A stretch of 64,000 nt of DNA from Kribbella sp. NBC_01245. Its GTDB lineage: Bacteria > Actinomycetota > Actinomycetes > Propionibacteriales > Kribbellaceae. The notes under the pieces were generated by a model that saw only the letters and a program-made list of their open reading frames with translations, was not told the DNA's origin and ran no database searches. The position numbers were made by a program, and so were the translations under genes. Positions 17,740 through 27,099 of this stretch are shown here, piece after piece (within the stretch, counting starts at the first letter, position 1; the number at the start of each line of letters is the position of its first letter). The stretch lies in the NCBI RefSeq assembly GCF_036226525.1, contig NZ_CP108487.1, positions 2,046,001-2,110,000 on the forward strand. Direction: 5' to 3'.

Positions 17740-18476
17740 CAGCGACTACCACCAGCGGGCGAGATCTCGGGCTTGGTGTTCGGTGGGAGCCTGACCAAAA
17801 CGATCGTCTTCGTTGCCGCCGCTGCCCCAACCGCTGCCGCGTCAGTCGACGGCACCAGGATCGTCGCCGTCTGCGTCTTAGCGCTTGCCGACGCCTTTTC
17901 GTCGCCGATCTTACGGCCCGTGGTTGTGACGACTGCCGCGTCCACCAGCACCGACGGCTGACCGTCACTGTTGTTCGCGGGCACCCGGATCACCTTCACG
18001 ATGTCGCCACCGCTGAGCCCATCGGAAGGCAGCCTGCCGTCCTCCAGGCTGATGCCCACCAGCGCCCCATTGGGCGGAACCTCCGGGGCTGTTCCCTCGG
18101 TGACATTCTTGATGGTGATCGGCTGGTTCGTGTAAAGCGCCGTGGTCGTGTAGCGATCCTTGACCTTGTCGAGGTCCGACCAGCTCACGAGCGCCTTGGT
18201 GTCGCCCGCGAAGCTCGCTCGGGCGAGGTCCTTCTCCGTCAGCTTCGTCCCCTGGGGAATATCCCGGCGGACGGCGACGAAGTACTCGCGGTCACCGCTG
18301 CGCAGCGCGATCAGCGCCGACCCGGCGGCACCGAGCAGAATCAGGATCACCGCCAACGCGGCAAGCGCCGGCCGCCGCTCCCTGGTACTGGGAAGTCGAT
18401 GAGGCCCGGCCACCGGGCTCTTGCCCGCATTCCGGGAGCCGGTATCCGAAGGACGCGAAGAAGACGAGAAGCTCAC
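17739..18476 (-). CDS. SAF-domain protein CpaB/RcpC-like, Tad pilus
   Basis: About 245 residues: a disordered Ser-rich N-terminus, one transmembrane helix (ALAALAVILILLGAAGSALIAL, trimmed here at its ends, about 36-57) and a SAF domain (EYFVAVRRDIPQGTKLTEKD) with a following beta domain. CpaB/RcpC proteins sit at the outer face of the Tad machine. I start at the GTG at 18476 because TAGGG lies a few bases upstream; in-frame extension further upstream would run antisense through the phosphotransferase gene. It is the first gene of the minus-strand Tad run. Confidence 0.8.
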   Translation of the reverse strand: MSFSSSSRPSDTGSRNAGKSPVAGPHRLPSTRERRPALAALAVILILLGAAGSALIALRSGDREYFVAVRRDIPQGTKLTEKDLARASFAGDTKALVSWSDLDKVKDRYTTTALYTNQPITIKNVTEGTAPEVPPNGALVGISLEDGRLPSDGLSGGDIVKVIRVPANNSDGQPSVLVDAAVVTTTGRKIGDEKASASAKTQTATILVPSTDAAAVGAAAATKTIVLVRLPPNTKPEISPAGGSR

Positions 18477-18662
18477 CCGCCCTACCGTAATGGTCAACCA
18501 GTCCCACCCGCCTCCCCAGGGCCAAACACGCCCACAGAACCCTTGGCCGAAGGCGGACCGCCTCACCCCCGTACGCGGCACCTTTCCTGTCCGCGAGTGG
18601 TCACATCTGATCCCGGCGGAAATCGGTGGCTTGAGGAATGCCGGGTGCGGGAGGCTCGGGCG

Positions 18663-19577
18663 ATGGAGTTGGCGGAGTTGCTCGGGGCCTGGGCGATCGG
18701 GCCGGTCGCGAGTGTTGAGGCGGTGGGGCGGGGGACCAATAACCCGACGTACTTTGTCGAGGCGGCTGGTGGGCGGTTCGTGCTGCGGGTTTCGATGGGG
18801 ACGGCGGAGCGGTTGGCCTTTGAACACGCGGTTTGCCAACGATTGGGAGAACTGCCGTTCGAGATTCCGGTGCCGGTGGCAACGATCGACGGAAAGACGT
18901 GGGCGGAGGCGGGGTCGGGCGGGCGTGCGCGGTTGACTCGGGCGATTCCGGGCGAGCACCCGCGCCGCGAGAGCGTCGTACAGGCTGAGGTTTGTGGGCG
19001 AGCGCTCGCGCAGCTCGATCTCGCTCTCGGCGAGTTGGCGGCCAAGGACCTTCCGCCGATGCCCGAGTGGAACGCGGACTTCACGACAGTGCATCCGCGG
19101 GTGCGGAGCCTTCCGCAGTTCTTCGACCTGTTGCCGATCGACGGGCGGGATGCGGCTCGCGACCTGTTCGACCGGATCGCCAAGACGTTCGAGGATTGCG
19201 ATCTGCCTCGCCAGGTCATCCACGCCGACTTCGGAGTCTCGAATGTCCTCATGTCAGGCGATCGTGTGACCGGGATCCTGGACCTGGAATTCGCCTGCCC
19301 CGGCTACCGCGCAATGGACCTCGCCACCGGCCTCTGGTCCTTCAGCAAGAACGACCAGACCACCGAGGCCTTCCGCCACGGCTACCTCGCCGAACTCCCC
19401 CTCACCGACGCCGAACTCAACGCCCTGCCCAACCTCCAACGCCTCCGCGAAGCAACCGGCCTAGTCCACCGCGTCGGCCGCCACCTCGACGGCCACACGC
19501 CTACGGTGGAACTCGCAGACCGCCTTACCCGCCTACTCGACCTAGACGCGGCGCTGCCGTCAGGAAGGCTCGGTTAG
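18663..19577 (+). CDS. APH/homoserine-kinase-type phosphotransferase
   Basis: About 304 residues with the aminoglycoside phosphotransferase/choline kinase fold. The catalytic loop QVIHADFGVSNVL (H-x-D-x5-N) and the following GILDLEFACPGYRAMDLA (metal-binding Asp) are both present. The N-terminal P-loop-like region is AVGRGTNNPTYFVEA. The pattern resembles small-molecule kinases such as homoserine kinase II, but the substrate cannot be read from sequence. I start at the ATG at 18663 with GGGAG about 9 bases upstream; a GTG at 18645 is an alternative. Its last 18 bp overlap the convergent acVLRF1 gene. Confidence 0.8.
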   Translation: MELAELLGAWAIGPVASVEAVGRGTNNPTYFVEAAGGRFVLRVSMGTAERLAFEHAVCQRLGELPFEIPVPVATIDGKTWAEAGSGGRARLTRAIPGEHPRRESVVQAEVCGRALAQLDLALGELAAKDLPPMPEWNADFTTVHPRVRSLPQFFDLLPIDGRDAARDLFDRIAKTFEDCDLPRQVIHADFGVSNVLMSGDRVTGILDLEFACPGYRAMDLATGLWSFSKNDQTTEAFRHGYLAELPLTDAELNALPNLQRLREATGLVHRVGRHLDGHTPTVELADRLTRLLDLDAALPSGRLG

Positions 19578-20279
19578 GTCTATGCGGAGGGCGCGGGCTT
19601 CTAGGCCGGCTTGTTCTAGGACCTTTTGGCGGGGGTCGGGGACGGCGAGGAACGGGCCTTGGACCAGAGGAGGGAAGGCCTTTAGGCGGGGGTCTAGGAG
19701 GACGCCGTCGACGGCGGTGCGGTCTCCCCCGCAGATCAGGGCGTCCAGCTGGCGGGCGTGTGGGAGGAGGATGCGGACGGCGGCTTCGGCGGCGGCTTCG
19801 AAGGCGACTCGGGCCTGGCCTTCGCGGCGGCGGGCGAAGCGCTGCTGGGACCAGCCGCCCGCCTTGGTCTTGCCCTGGACGTGGCGTGAGCCGACCTTGG
19901 AGTCGATCAGCTTGAGGCCGTGGAAGACGCCCGCGCCGTAACCACCACGACGGACGAGCAGGATGCCGAGACGGCGATCCGTCAGCACGTGCGCGATCAG
20001 GCCCTCGCGGGATAGGTCTTCGAGAGGGCCGAACGGTACGTCGATGCGGGCGATCGCGCCGTCGGCCGCGTGCACGGTCACCACGGCGGGCTGTGCGTCG
20101 TACGTCGTCTCGCCGTGCCGGGTGGCGAAGTTGTCCAGCCAGCGCGCGAGGCGTTCTGGCGGGATGTGCACCGCCTTGGCCACGCCGCCGGCAGAACCGG
20201 ACGAACCGGCAGAACCAGATGAGCCGGACGAGCCGCCGCTCTCCAAGGAGGGCGACGGCTCGGATGAACCAGTGGTCAC
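19560..20279 (-). CDS. acVLRF1-family peptidyl-tRNA hydrolase (Vms1-like release factor)
   Basis: A 239-residue protein. A Ser/Gly-rich N-terminus (about 1-32) precedes a VLRF1 domain with RRGGYGAGVFHGLKL and the signature GGWSQQRFARRREGQ at about 142-156, the glutamine-bearing catalytic loop of Vms1/eRF1-like hydrolases. These enzymes cleave peptidyl-tRNA on stalled large ribosomal subunits. The start codon is a GTG at 20279, only 7 bp after the sufT stop, so it is probably the last gene of the suf transcript. No clear Shine-Dalgarno site is seen, so coupling is likely. Confidence 0.85.
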   Translation of the reverse strand: MTTGSSEPSPSLESGGSSGSSGSAGSSGSAGGVAKAVHIPPERLARWLDNFATRHGETTYDAQPAVVTVHAADGAIARIDVPFGPLEDLSREGLIAHVLTDRRLGILLVRRGGYGAGVFHGLKLIDSKVGSRHVQGKTKAGGWSQQRFARRREGQARVAFEAAAEAAVRILLPHARQLDALICGGDRTAVDGVLLDPRLKAFPPLVQGPFLAVPDPRQKVLEQAGLEARALRIDLTEPS

Positions 20280-20286
20280 AAGTGGA

Positions 20287-20751
20287 TCAGACGTTGAAGC
20301 CGAGGGCGCGAAGCTGCTCGCGACCGTCGTCGGTGATCTTCTCGGGACCCCACGGCGGCATCCAGACCCAGTTGATCCGGAAGTCGTTGACGAGACCGTC
20401 GAGCGCCATCCGGGTCTGGTCCTCGATCACGTCGGTCAGCGGGCAGGCCGCGGACGTCAGCGTCATGTCGATGGTGGCGGTGTTCTCCTCGTCGAGGGAG
20501 ACGCCGTAGATCAGGCCGAGGTCGACCACGTTGATGCCGAGCTCGGGGTCGACGACATCCTTCAGCGCCTCGGTGACATCGTCCACCGCCACGGACGAAC
20601 CCGCGCCGGCCGCAGCCGTCAGGTCCACCTCCGGCAGCTCGATCTCATCCTTCTCCACCACAGGCTCCGCAACGGGAGCCTCAACTGCCTCAACCGAAGC
20701 CGAGGCAGCCTCCTCAACCGGGGAGGAAATCTGTTCGGTCTGCTCAGGCAT
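20287..20751 (-). CDS. sufT: SufT/MIP18-family Fe-S assembly factor
   Basis: About 154 residues. An acidic Glu/Val/Pro-rich N-terminal 50 residues leads to a DUF59/MIP18 domain: VTEALKDVVDPELGINVVDL, TLTSAACPLTDVI with the conserved Cys, and a C-terminal WVWMPPWGPEKIT. It helps mature iron-sulfur proteins after the SUF scaffold. The start at 20751 overlaps the sufU stop by 8 bp (ATGCCTGA), placing it firmly in the suf operon. Confidence 0.92.
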   Translation of the reverse strand: MPEQTEQISSPVEEAASASVEAVEAPVAEPVVEKDEIELPEVDLTAAAGAGSSVAVDDVTEALKDVVDPELGINVVDLGLIYGVSLDEENTATIDMTLTSAACPLTDVIEDQTRMALDGLVNDFRINWVWMPPWGPEKITDDGREQLRALGFNV

Positions 20752-21211
20752 TGCTAACTCCAGACTTGTCGTCGGTCTTGGCCAGGGCCTGCGCGGTCGC
20801 GTCGCGCCAGGCTGACCAGCCCAGCAGCGCGCACTTGACCCGGGCCGGGAACTGCGCGACGCCGGCAAAGGCCACGCCGTCCTCCAGAACCTCTTCGTCG
20901 GGCTCGACATTCCCCCGGCCCTGCATCAGCTCGAGGAACTTCTCGTACGTCGCCATGCCCTCGGCCACCGGCTTGCCGATGACCAGGTCCGTCATCACCG
21001 AGGTGGACGCCTGACTGATCGAGCAGCCGACGCTGTCGTGCGTCACAGCGGTCACCTTGTCACCGTCGAGCTCGACCCGCAGGGTGACCTCGTCCCCGCA
21101 GGACGGGTTCACGTGGTGCACCTCGACGTCGTACGGCTCGGACAGTCCCGCGTGGTGCGGGGTGCGGTAGTGGTCCAGGATGATCTCCTGGTACAGCGAT
21201 TCCAGCTGCAT
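20744..21211 (-). CDS. sufU: SufU, zinc-dependent sulfur acceptor for SufS
   Basis: About 155 residues of the IscU-like SufU family. The three cysteine motifs NPSCGDE, SVGCSISQAS and ARVKCALLGW are intact, with the 18-20 residue insertion that distinguishes SufU from IscU. It accepts persulfide from SufS. The start is either the ATG at 21211, which matches the usual family N-terminus MQLESLYQ, or a GTG at 21220 that overlaps the sufS stop as GTGA. The two differ by only three residues. Confidence 0.93.
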   Translation of the reverse strand: MQLESLYQEIILDHYRTPHHAGLSEPYDVEVHHVNPSCGDEVTLRVELDGDKVTAVTHDSVGCSISQASTSVMTDLVIGKPVAEGMATYEKFLELMQGRGNVEPDEEVLEDGVAFAGVAQFPARVKCALLGWSAWRDATAQALAKTDDKSGVSNA

Positions 21212-21216
21212 ACGCC

Positions 21217-22473
21217 TCACGCCACCTTGAAGAACGATCGAACGAAACCGAGGCCGTCGACAAGCGCGTCGACCTCCTCCGGCGTCGTGTAGAGGTAGAA
21301 GGACGCACGGGTCGACGACTGTACGCCGAACCGCTCGTGCACCGGCCGCGCGCAGTGATGCCCGGCCCGTACGGCGATACCGCGGGTGTCGAGCACCGTC
21401 GCGACGTCGTGCGGGTGGACCCCGTCGAGCTCGAAGCTGATCGCACCACCGCGGTTCGCGATCTCGGTCGGCCCGAGGATCGTCAGACCCGGCACACTCA
21501 GCAGGCCTTCGAGCGCATAAGCGGTGATCGCCTGCTCGTGGGCCGCGACCTTGTCCATCCCGATTCCGGACAGGTAGTCCAACGCAGCACCAAGCCCGAC
21601 GGCCTGCGCGATCGGCGGCGTACCGGCTTCGAAACGCGCGGGCGGAGCGGCGTACGTCGAACCGGTCATCCGGACGATCTCGATCATCTCGCCACCACCG
21701 AGGAACGGCGGCAACGAGGCGAGCAGGTCGTACCGGCCCCAGAGCACGCCGATCCCGGTCGGGCCGACGACCTTGTGCCCGGTGAACGCCAGCATGTCGA
21801 CGCCCAGGGAAGCCACGTCGACCGGGAACTGCGGCACGGCCTGCGAGGCATCCACCACGACGACGGCACCAACAGCGTGGGCCTTCACGGCGACGTCGGC
21901 GATCGGGTTGATCGTACCGAGCGCGTTCGAGACCCAGGTCAACGAAACGACCTTCGTCCGCTCGTTGATCAGCGAGTCGACCTGAGACAGGTCGAGCCGC
22001 CCCTCGTCGGTGACGCCGAACCAGCGCAGGGTGGCGCCGGTCCGCTCGCAGGCGAGCTGCCAGGGCACGATGTTCGAGTGGTGCTCCATCTCGGAGATCA
22101 CCACCTCGTCCCCCGGCTTCAACGAAGCGGTGAGCGTGTGCGCCGCCAGGTTGAGCGCCTCGGAGGCGTTCTTGGTGAAGATGACCTCGTCCCGCGACGG
22201 CGCGCCGATGAACGCGGCCACCTTGTCCCGGGCACCCTCGAACGCGGCCGTGGCCTCGGCACCGAGCTGGTGCATGGCGCGGGCCACGTTCGCGTTGTGC
22301 TCGAGGTAGTGCGCGCGGATGGCGTCGACGACCTGGACCGGCTTCTGCGATGAGTTCGCCGAGTCCAGGTACGTCAGCGGGAATCCGCCGGCCAATGAGC
22401 GACCGAGGATCGGGAAGTCCGCCCGGACCGACTGCAGGTCCAGCGGGCTGCTGAAGGTCCGGGTAGTGGTCAT
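21217..22473 (-). CDS. sufS: Cysteine desulfurase SufS
   Basis: A 418-residue group II cysteine desulfurase. The PLP lysine is at about K234 (AFTGHKVVGPTGIG), the catalytic Cys at about C374 in RAGHHCARP, and the PLP-binding His in EMEHHSN. It supplies sulfur as persulfide to SufU for SufBCD. The start overlaps the sufC stop by ATGA (22470-22473), and the stop is followed at once by sufU. Confidence 0.96.
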   Translation of the reverse strand: MTTTRTFSSPLDLQSVRADFPILGRSLAGGFPLTYLDSANSSQKPVQVVDAIRAHYLEHNANVARAMHQLGAEATAAFEGARDKVAAFIGAPSRDEVIFTKNASEALNLAAHTLTASLKPGDEVVISEMEHHSNIVPWQLACERTGATLRWFGVTDEGRLDLSQVDSLINERTKVVSLTWVSNALGTINPIADVAVKAHAVGAVVVVDASQAVPQFPVDVASLGVDMLAFTGHKVVGPTGIGVLWGRYDLLASLPPFLGGGEMIEIVRMTGSTYAAPPARFEAGTPPIAQAVGLGAALDYLSGIGMDKVAAHEQAITAYALEGLLSVPGLTILGPTEIANRGGAISFELDGVHPHDVATVLDTRGIAVRAGHHCARPVHERFGVQSSTRASFYLYTTPEEVDALVDGLGFVRSFFKVA

Positions 22474-23234
22474 GCCTTCGTGCTCGCCTTCAGGAAGCGC
22501 TCGTAACCGTTCGCCTCGAGCTCGTCGGCCAGCTCGTGACCGCCCTCTTCGGCGATCCGGCCGTCGACGAACACGTGCACGAAGTCCGGCTTGATGTAGC
22601 GCAGGATCCGCGTGTAGTGGGTGATCAGCAGCACGCCCTTGTCACCCTGCTCCGCGAACCGGTTGACGCCGGTCGAGACGATCTTCAGCGCGTCGATGTC
22701 GAGGCCGGAGTCGGTCTCGTCAAGGATCGCGATCTTCGGGTTCAGCAGCTCCAGCTGAACGATCTCGTGGCGCTTCTTCTCACCACCGGAGAAGCCCTCG
22801 TTCACGTTGCGCTGCGCGAAGTCCGGGTCCATCTCCAGGTCGCTGAGCGCCTTGTTGACGTCCTTGACCCAGGTACGAAGCTTGGGCGCCTCGCCGTCGA
22901 TGGCGGTCTTCGCCGTACGCAGGAAGTTCGACACCGACACACCGGGGACCTCGACCGGGTACTGCATGGCGAGGAACAGGCCGGCCCGGGCGCGCTCGTC
23001 GACGGCCATCGCGAGCACGTCCTCGCCGTCGAGCGTCACCGAACCGCTGGTGATGTTGTACTTCGGGTGTCCGGCGATCGAGTACGCCAGCGTCGACTTG
23101 CCGGAGCCGTTCGGGCCCATGATCGCGTGCGTCTCACCACCGTTGATGGTCAGGTCGACGCCCCGCAGGATCTCCTTCGGGCCGTTCTCGGTGTCGACCG
23201 ACACGTGCAGGTCGCGGATCTCGAGCTTCGCCAT
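22470..23234 (-). CDS. sufC: SufC, Fe-S assembly ATPase
   Basis: About 254 residues of the ABC ATPase family. Walker A GPNGSGKST is at about 40-48, the SufC-type signature GFSGGEKKR at about 147-155, and Walker B AILDETDSGLD at about 169-179. It drives the SufBCD scaffold. I take the ATG at 23234 (MAKLEIRDL), which matches the family start; an ATG nine codons upstream (23261) is also open. It is 27 bp after the Rieske gene stop. Confidence 0.95.
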   Translation of the reverse strand: MAKLEIRDLHVSVDTENGPKEILRGVDLTINGGETHAIMGPNGSGKSTLAYSIAGHPKYNITSGSVTLDGEDVLAMAVDERARAGLFLAMQYPVEVPGVSVSNFLRTAKTAIDGEAPKLRTWVKDVNKALSDLEMDPDFAQRNVNEGFSGGEKKRHEIVQLELLNPKIAILDETDSGLDIDALKIVSTGVNRFAEQGDKGVLLITHYTRILRYIKPDFVHVFVDGRIAEEGGHELADELEANGYERFLKASTKA

Positions 23235-23261
23235 GGGAATCTTCTTATCTCCGTAGTTCAT

Positions 23262-23597
23262 TCAGGACGCTTGATTCAGGGGGTTCTTGACGTCGACCAG
23301 GATGTCGTCGCCCTCGACGCGGACCGGATAGACCGGCACCGGGTCGTACGCCGGCAGGCTGGTCGGTTCGCCGGTGCGCAGGTCGAAGCGCGAGCCATGC
23401 AGCCAGCACTCGATCTCGCAGTCGCCGACGTCGCCCTCGGACAGCTGGATCTGCGCGTGCGAGCACTCGTCCCGCACGGCGAAGACCTGGCCCGCACTCT
23501 TCACGACCGCGACCTCCACGCCGCCGACCTCTACCGCGACGACACCTTCGTCGGGTACGTCGGCCAGCGCGCAGGCACGCTCAAAACTGTCGCTCAT
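23262..23597 (-). CDS. Rieske-type [2Fe-2S] ferredoxin in the suf operon
   Basis: A 111-residue single-domain Rieske protein. The ligand pairs are C-x-H in DECSHAQI and C-x2-H in ECWLHGSRF. It resembles the ferredoxin component of non-heme iron oxygenases. In actinobacterial suf operons such a protein typically lies between sufD and sufC and may deliver electrons or act as a cluster acceptor; that role is inferred from position. The start shares one base with the sufD stop (TGATG at 23597). Confidence 0.92.
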   Translation of the reverse strand: MSDSFERACALADVPDEGVVAVEVGGVEVAVVKSAGQVFAVRDECSHAQIQLSEGDVGDCEIECWLHGSRFDLRTGEPTSLPAYDPVPVYPVRVEGDDILVDVKNPLNQAS

Positions 23598-24802
23598 CAG
23601 CGCTGGCCGGCTCCAGCCGAGGCCCCGGCGGACAACGTCGCCGCGCGGGCCAGCTTCTGCTCGATCACCTCGTGCAGACGCTCGATCACCTCGGGCACGC
23701 CGATCCGGCCGATGATGTCGTTGAAGAAGCCGGACACCACCAGGCGGCGGGCCTCATCCTCGGGGATGCCGCGGGCCTGCAGGTAGAACAGCTGCTCGTC
23801 GTCGAACCGGCCGGTCGCCGAGGCGTGACCCGCACCCACGATCTCACCGGTCTCGATCTCCAGGTTCGGCACCGAGTCGGCGCGGGCGCCATCGGTGAGG
23901 ACCAGGTTCCGGTTCAGCTCGAACGTGTCCGTACCCTCGGCCGCCGCGCGGATCAGCACGTCGCCGATCCAGACCGAACGGGCCGAAACGCCTGCCAGCG
24001 CGCCCTTGTAGACCACGTTGCTCTTGCAGTTCGCGGCCTCGTGGTCCACGAACAGCCGGTTCTCGTGGTGTTGGCCCGCCTCGGGGAAGTAGACGCCGAG
24101 CAGCTCGGCGTCGCCACCGGGACCGGCGTACCTCACGTTGGTGCAAACGCGCACGACCTTGCCGCCGAGGCTGACGACGACGTGGTTCAGCTTGGCGTCC
24201 CGGCCGACCTTGGCGTCGTGCTGGGCGACGTGGATCGACTCGCGGTCACCGGACTGGATGGTGACGACCCGCAGCTCGGCTGCGTCGCCGACGATGATCT
24301 CCACGTTGGCGCCGAGCTCGCCGGCACCGGTGTGGTCGATGATCACGGTCGCTCGGCTGTGCCGGGCGGCGTCGATGACCAGATGGCTGAAACCGCGGCC
24401 ACCGAGGCTCGCGACGTTCACGTGCACCGGCTCGGTCAGCTCGGCCTCGACCGGAATCCGCACGGCCACGGCCTTCTCGGCGTGTGCCCAGGCCACCGCG
24501 GCCGCGCGGTCCTGCGGCTTACCCGCCTTGACCGCGTCCGGCGCGATGGTCTCGACCGTGACACCGTCCGGCGCCTGTACGTCGACCTTGACGGTCTCGG
24601 TACCGGCCTCGTCGGCGAACAGACCCTTCAGCGCCTTCACCGGGGTGAAGCGCCACTCCTCTTCGCGCCCGTGCGGCACCGGGAAGTCGGCCACGTCGTA
24701 CGACGTAACGCGCTCGCTCCGGGTCTGCAAGGGCACTTCGGACCCGGCCCCGTGGGAGTGGCCCTTGTTGCCGGCGGCAACCAGGGTTTCGGTGGCTGAC
24801 AT
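23597..24802 (-). CDS. sufD: SufD, Fe-S scaffold subunit
   Basis: A 401-residue SufB/SufD family member: an N-terminal helical part with EEEWRFTPVKALKGLF, then a right-handed beta-helix and a C-terminal helical domain (DDEQLFYLQARGIPEDEARRL, trimmed in the middle here) that binds SufC. It forms the SufBC2D scaffold. It shares one base with the sufB stop (TGATG at 24802). Confidence 0.95.
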   Translation of the reverse strand: MSATETLVAAGNKGHSHGAGSEVPLQTRSERVTSYDVADFPVPHGREEEWRFTPVKALKGLFADEAGTETVKVDVQAPDGVTVETIAPDAVKAGKPQDRAAAVAWAHAEKAVAVRIPVEAELTEPVHVNVASLGGRGFSHLVIDAARHSRATVIIDHTGAGELGANVEIIVGDAAELRVVTIQSGDRESIHVAQHDAKVGRDAKLNHVVVSLGGKVVRVCTNVRYAGPGGDAELLGVYFPEAGQHHENRLFVDHEAANCKSNVVYKGALAGVSARSVWIGDVLIRAAAEGTDTFELNRNLVLTDGARADSVPNLEIETGEIVGAGHASATGRFDDEQLFYLQARGIPEDEARRLVVSGFFNDIIGRIGVPEVIERLHEVIEQKLARAATLSAGASAGAGQR

Positions 24803-26214
24803 CAGCCGACGGCCCCTTCCATCTGCAGTTCGATCAGGCGGTTCAGTTCCAGCGCGTACTCCATCGGGAGCTCGCGGGCGATCGGCTCGATGAAGCCGCG
24901 GACGATCATCGCCATCGCCTCGTCCTCGGCCATACCGCGGCTCATCAGGTAGAAGAGCTGGTCGTCGCTGACCTTCGAGACCGTGGCCTCGTGGCCCATC
25001 GCGACGTCGTCCTCGCGGACGTCGACGTACGGGTAGGTGTCGGAGCGGCTGATCGTGTCGACCAGCAGCGCGTCACACCGCACGGTGGACTTGCTGTGGT
25101 GGCTGCCCGGCGCGACCTCGACCAGACCGCGGTACGACGTCCGGCCGCCACCACGGGCGACGGACTTCGACACGATCGAGCTCGAGGTGTACGGCGCGTT
25201 GTGCACCATCTTCGAACCGGCGTCCTGGTGCTGGCCCTCGCCCGCGAACGCGACCGACAGGGTCTCGCCCTTGGCGTGCTCACCCATCAGGTAGACGGCC
25301 GGGTACTTCATGGTGACCTTGGAACCGATGTTGCCGTCGATCCACTCCATCGTCGCGCCGGCCTCACAGGTGGCCCGCTTGGTGACGAGGTTGTAGACGT
25401 TGTTCGACCAGTTCTGGATCGTCGTGTAGCGGCAGCGAGCGCCCTTCTTCACGATGATCTCGACCACGGCGGAGTGCAGCGAGTCCGACTTGTAGATCGG
25501 CGCCGTACAACCCTCGACGTAGTGAACGTAGGCGTCCTCGTCGACGATGATCAGGGTCCGCTCGAACTGGCCCATGTTCTCGGTGTTGATCCGGAAGTAG
25601 GCCTGTAGCGGGATGTCCACCTTGACGCCCTTGGGCACATAGATGAACGAGCCGCCGGACCAGACCGACGTGTTCAGCGAGGCGAACTTGTTGTCGCCGA
25701 CCGGGATGACCGAGGCGAAGTACTCCTTGAAGAGCTCCTCGTGCTCGCGCAGGCCGGTGTCGGTGTCGACGAAGATGACACCCTGCTCCTCCAGGTCCTC
25801 ACGGATCTGGTGGTAGACGACCTCCGACTCGTACTGCGCGGCGACACCGGCGACGAGACGCTGCTTCTCCGCCTCCGGGATGCCGAGCTTGTCGTAGGTG
25901 TTCTTGATGTCGTCGGGCAGGTCTTCCCAGCTGGTCGCCTGCTTCTCGGTGGAGCGGACGAAGTACTTGATGTTGTCGAAGTCGATACCGGACAGGTCGG
26001 CACCCCACGACGGCATCGGCTTGCGGTCGAACAACTTCAGGCCCTTGAGGCGCAGGTCGAGCATCCACTCCGGCTCGTTCTTCAGCCCGGAGATGCCCCG
26101 GACCACGTCGGCACTGATACCGCGCTGGGCGACAGCACCGGCGGCATCGGAGTCAGCCCAGCCGTACTGGTAACTGCCGAGGCCTTCCAGTTCGGGGTGA
26201 GCGGTTTGCGTCAT
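24802..26214 (-). CDS. sufB: SufB, Fe-S scaffold subunit
   Basis: About 470 residues, the most conserved SUF scaffold protein. It has the N-terminal [13 protein letters not shown], the core [10 protein letters not shown] with the conserved Cys and the C-terminal [17 protein letters not shown] typical of the family. No intein interrupts it, unlike some mycobacterial SufB proteins. I start at the ATG at 26214 with GAGGA 8-9 bases upstream. It overlaps the sufR stop by ATGA (26211-26214). Confidence 0.96.
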   Translation of the reverse strand: MTQTAHPELEGLGSYQYGWADSDAAGAVAQRGISADVVRGISGLKNEPEWMLDLRLKGLKLFDRKPMPSWGADLSGIDFDNIKYFVRSTEKQATSWEDLPDDIKNTYDKLGIPEAEKQRLVAGVAAQYESEVVYHQIREDLEEQGVIFVDTDTGLREHEELFKEYFASVIPVGDNKFASLNTSVWSGGSFIYVPKGVKVDIPLQAYFRINTENMGQFERTLIIVDEDAYVHYVEGCTAPIYKSDSLHSAVVEIIVKKGARCRYTTIQNWSNNVYNLVTKRATCEAGATMEWIDGNIGSKVTMKYPAVYLMGEHAKGETLSVAFAGEGQHQDAGSKMVHNAPYTSSSIVSKSVARGGGRTSYRGLVEVAPGSHHSKSTVRCDALLVDTISRSDTYPYVDVREDDVAMGHEATVSKVSDDQLFYLMSRGMAEDEAMAMIVRGFIEPIARELPMEYALELNRLIELQMEGAVG

Positions 26215-26939
26215 CTTGCAGTCCTCGCAGATTCGCCGTCGGATACAGGGGAAACCGGAGCCGTGGCACCGGGGATATGTGTGGTGCAAACGCCGTCACC
26301 ATGCGCGATGGTGGCCAGGCGCTGGACATGCTTACCGAGCAACCGGGCGAATACCTCGGTCTCGGCCTCGCACAACTGGGGGAACTGCTCGGCCACATGG
26401 GCGACCGGGCAGTGGTGCTGGCACAGCTGGGCGCCGGCGCCCGCCGTCATGGCGGAGGCGGCGAACCCGTCGGCACTGAGCGCCTCGGCGAGCACGTCGG
26501 CCTTCTTGCTCTCCGGGGCGGCGTCGACCAGTGCACGGTAGCGGACCTCGACCTCGGCCACCCGGGCGCGGGCGAATGCGGCCACCGCCTCGTCACCACC
26601 GGACTCGGCGATGAAGTGCAGCGCGGTCGCGGCCAGGTCGTCGTACGCCTGGAAGAACGCATGCCGGCCGGAGTCGGTCAGGCAGAACACCTTCGCCGGA
26701 CGGCCGCGACCGCGGGGGCCGTAGACGCGCTCCTCGCGAGCGACCACCGTGCCGTCTTCGAGCAGGTGGTCCAGGTGTCGCCGGACGGCGGCAGGCGTAA
26801 GCTCGAGGCGCTCCGCGAGCACCGCCGCACTGGACGGCCCATTGGTCAGAATCGACCGGGCGACCCGGTCGCGAGTGGACTCGTCCCGCGCGGCGGAGGC
26901 GCCCGCAGGGGCCTGGCCGATCGACGCGGAAGTTTTCAC
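26211..26939 (-). CDS. sufR: SufR, iron-sulfur-sensing repressor of the suf operon
   Basis: About 242 residues: an N-terminal winged helix-turn-helix (about 22-90, [19 protein letters not shown] region with wing [12 protein letters not shown]) and a C-terminal sensor with cysteines at about 173, 177, 190 and 218 (CQHHC, QLCEA, GVCTT) suited to bind a [4Fe-4S] cluster. It is the first gene of the suf operon, overlapping sufB. I choose the GTG at 26939: a -35/-10 pair with 17-bp spacing places transcription start at this codon, and the SufR palindrome covers it, so the mRNA is probably leaderless. Confidence 0.92.
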   Translation of the reverse strand: MKTSASIGQAPAGASAARDESTRDRVARSILTNGPSSAAVLAERLELTPAAVRRHLDHLLEDGTVVAREERVYGPRGRGRPAKVFCLTDSGRHAFFQAYDDLAATALHFIAESGGDEAVAAFARARVAEVEVRYRALVDAAPESKKADVLAEALSADGFAASAMTAGAGAQLCQHHCPVAHVAEQFPQLCEAETEVFARLLGKHVQRLATIAHGDGVCTTHIPGATAPVSPVSDGESARTAR

Positions 26940-26950
26940 AACGCAAGTGT
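26936..26950 (-). promoter_or_regulatory. SufR operator
   Basis: Read on the minus strand the sequence is ACACT-TGCGT-TGTGA. This is the ACACT-N5-TGTGA inverted repeat I recall being reported for mycobacterial SufR upstream of its suf operon. It covers the -10 hexamer and the predicted start point of sufR, so a bound repressor would exclude RNA polymerase. Confidence 0.85.
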
Positions 26951-26974
26951 CGCGTAAATCAGGAAGCCCTTCAA
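26946..26974 (-). promoter_or_regulatory. Predicted suf operon promoter (leaderless)
   Basis: On the minus strand there is a -35 hexamer TTGAAG (26974-26969), a 17-bp spacer, a -10 hexamer GACACT (26951-26946), then six bases and the sufR GTG at 26939. No Shine-Dalgarno sequence precedes that GTG. The geometry predicts transcription beginning at the start codon. Confidence 0.7.
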
Positions 26975-27099
26975 ATAAGGGGAACCTAACCCCCGGAGCC
27001 GTCGGCACACAGCGTCTCCAACTGGTCGCTCGGTGCTACCAGGGATGATCCGGGGTCGATTAGGGGCGTCCTGGGTGCTCCGGGGCGGCGGGAGTTTCC

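Noticed and set aside
18477..19223. N-terminal extension of the CpaB/SAF protein
   Set aside because: The extension is antisense to the phosphotransferase and lacks coding features; the GTG at 18476 with a ribosome site fits the family length.
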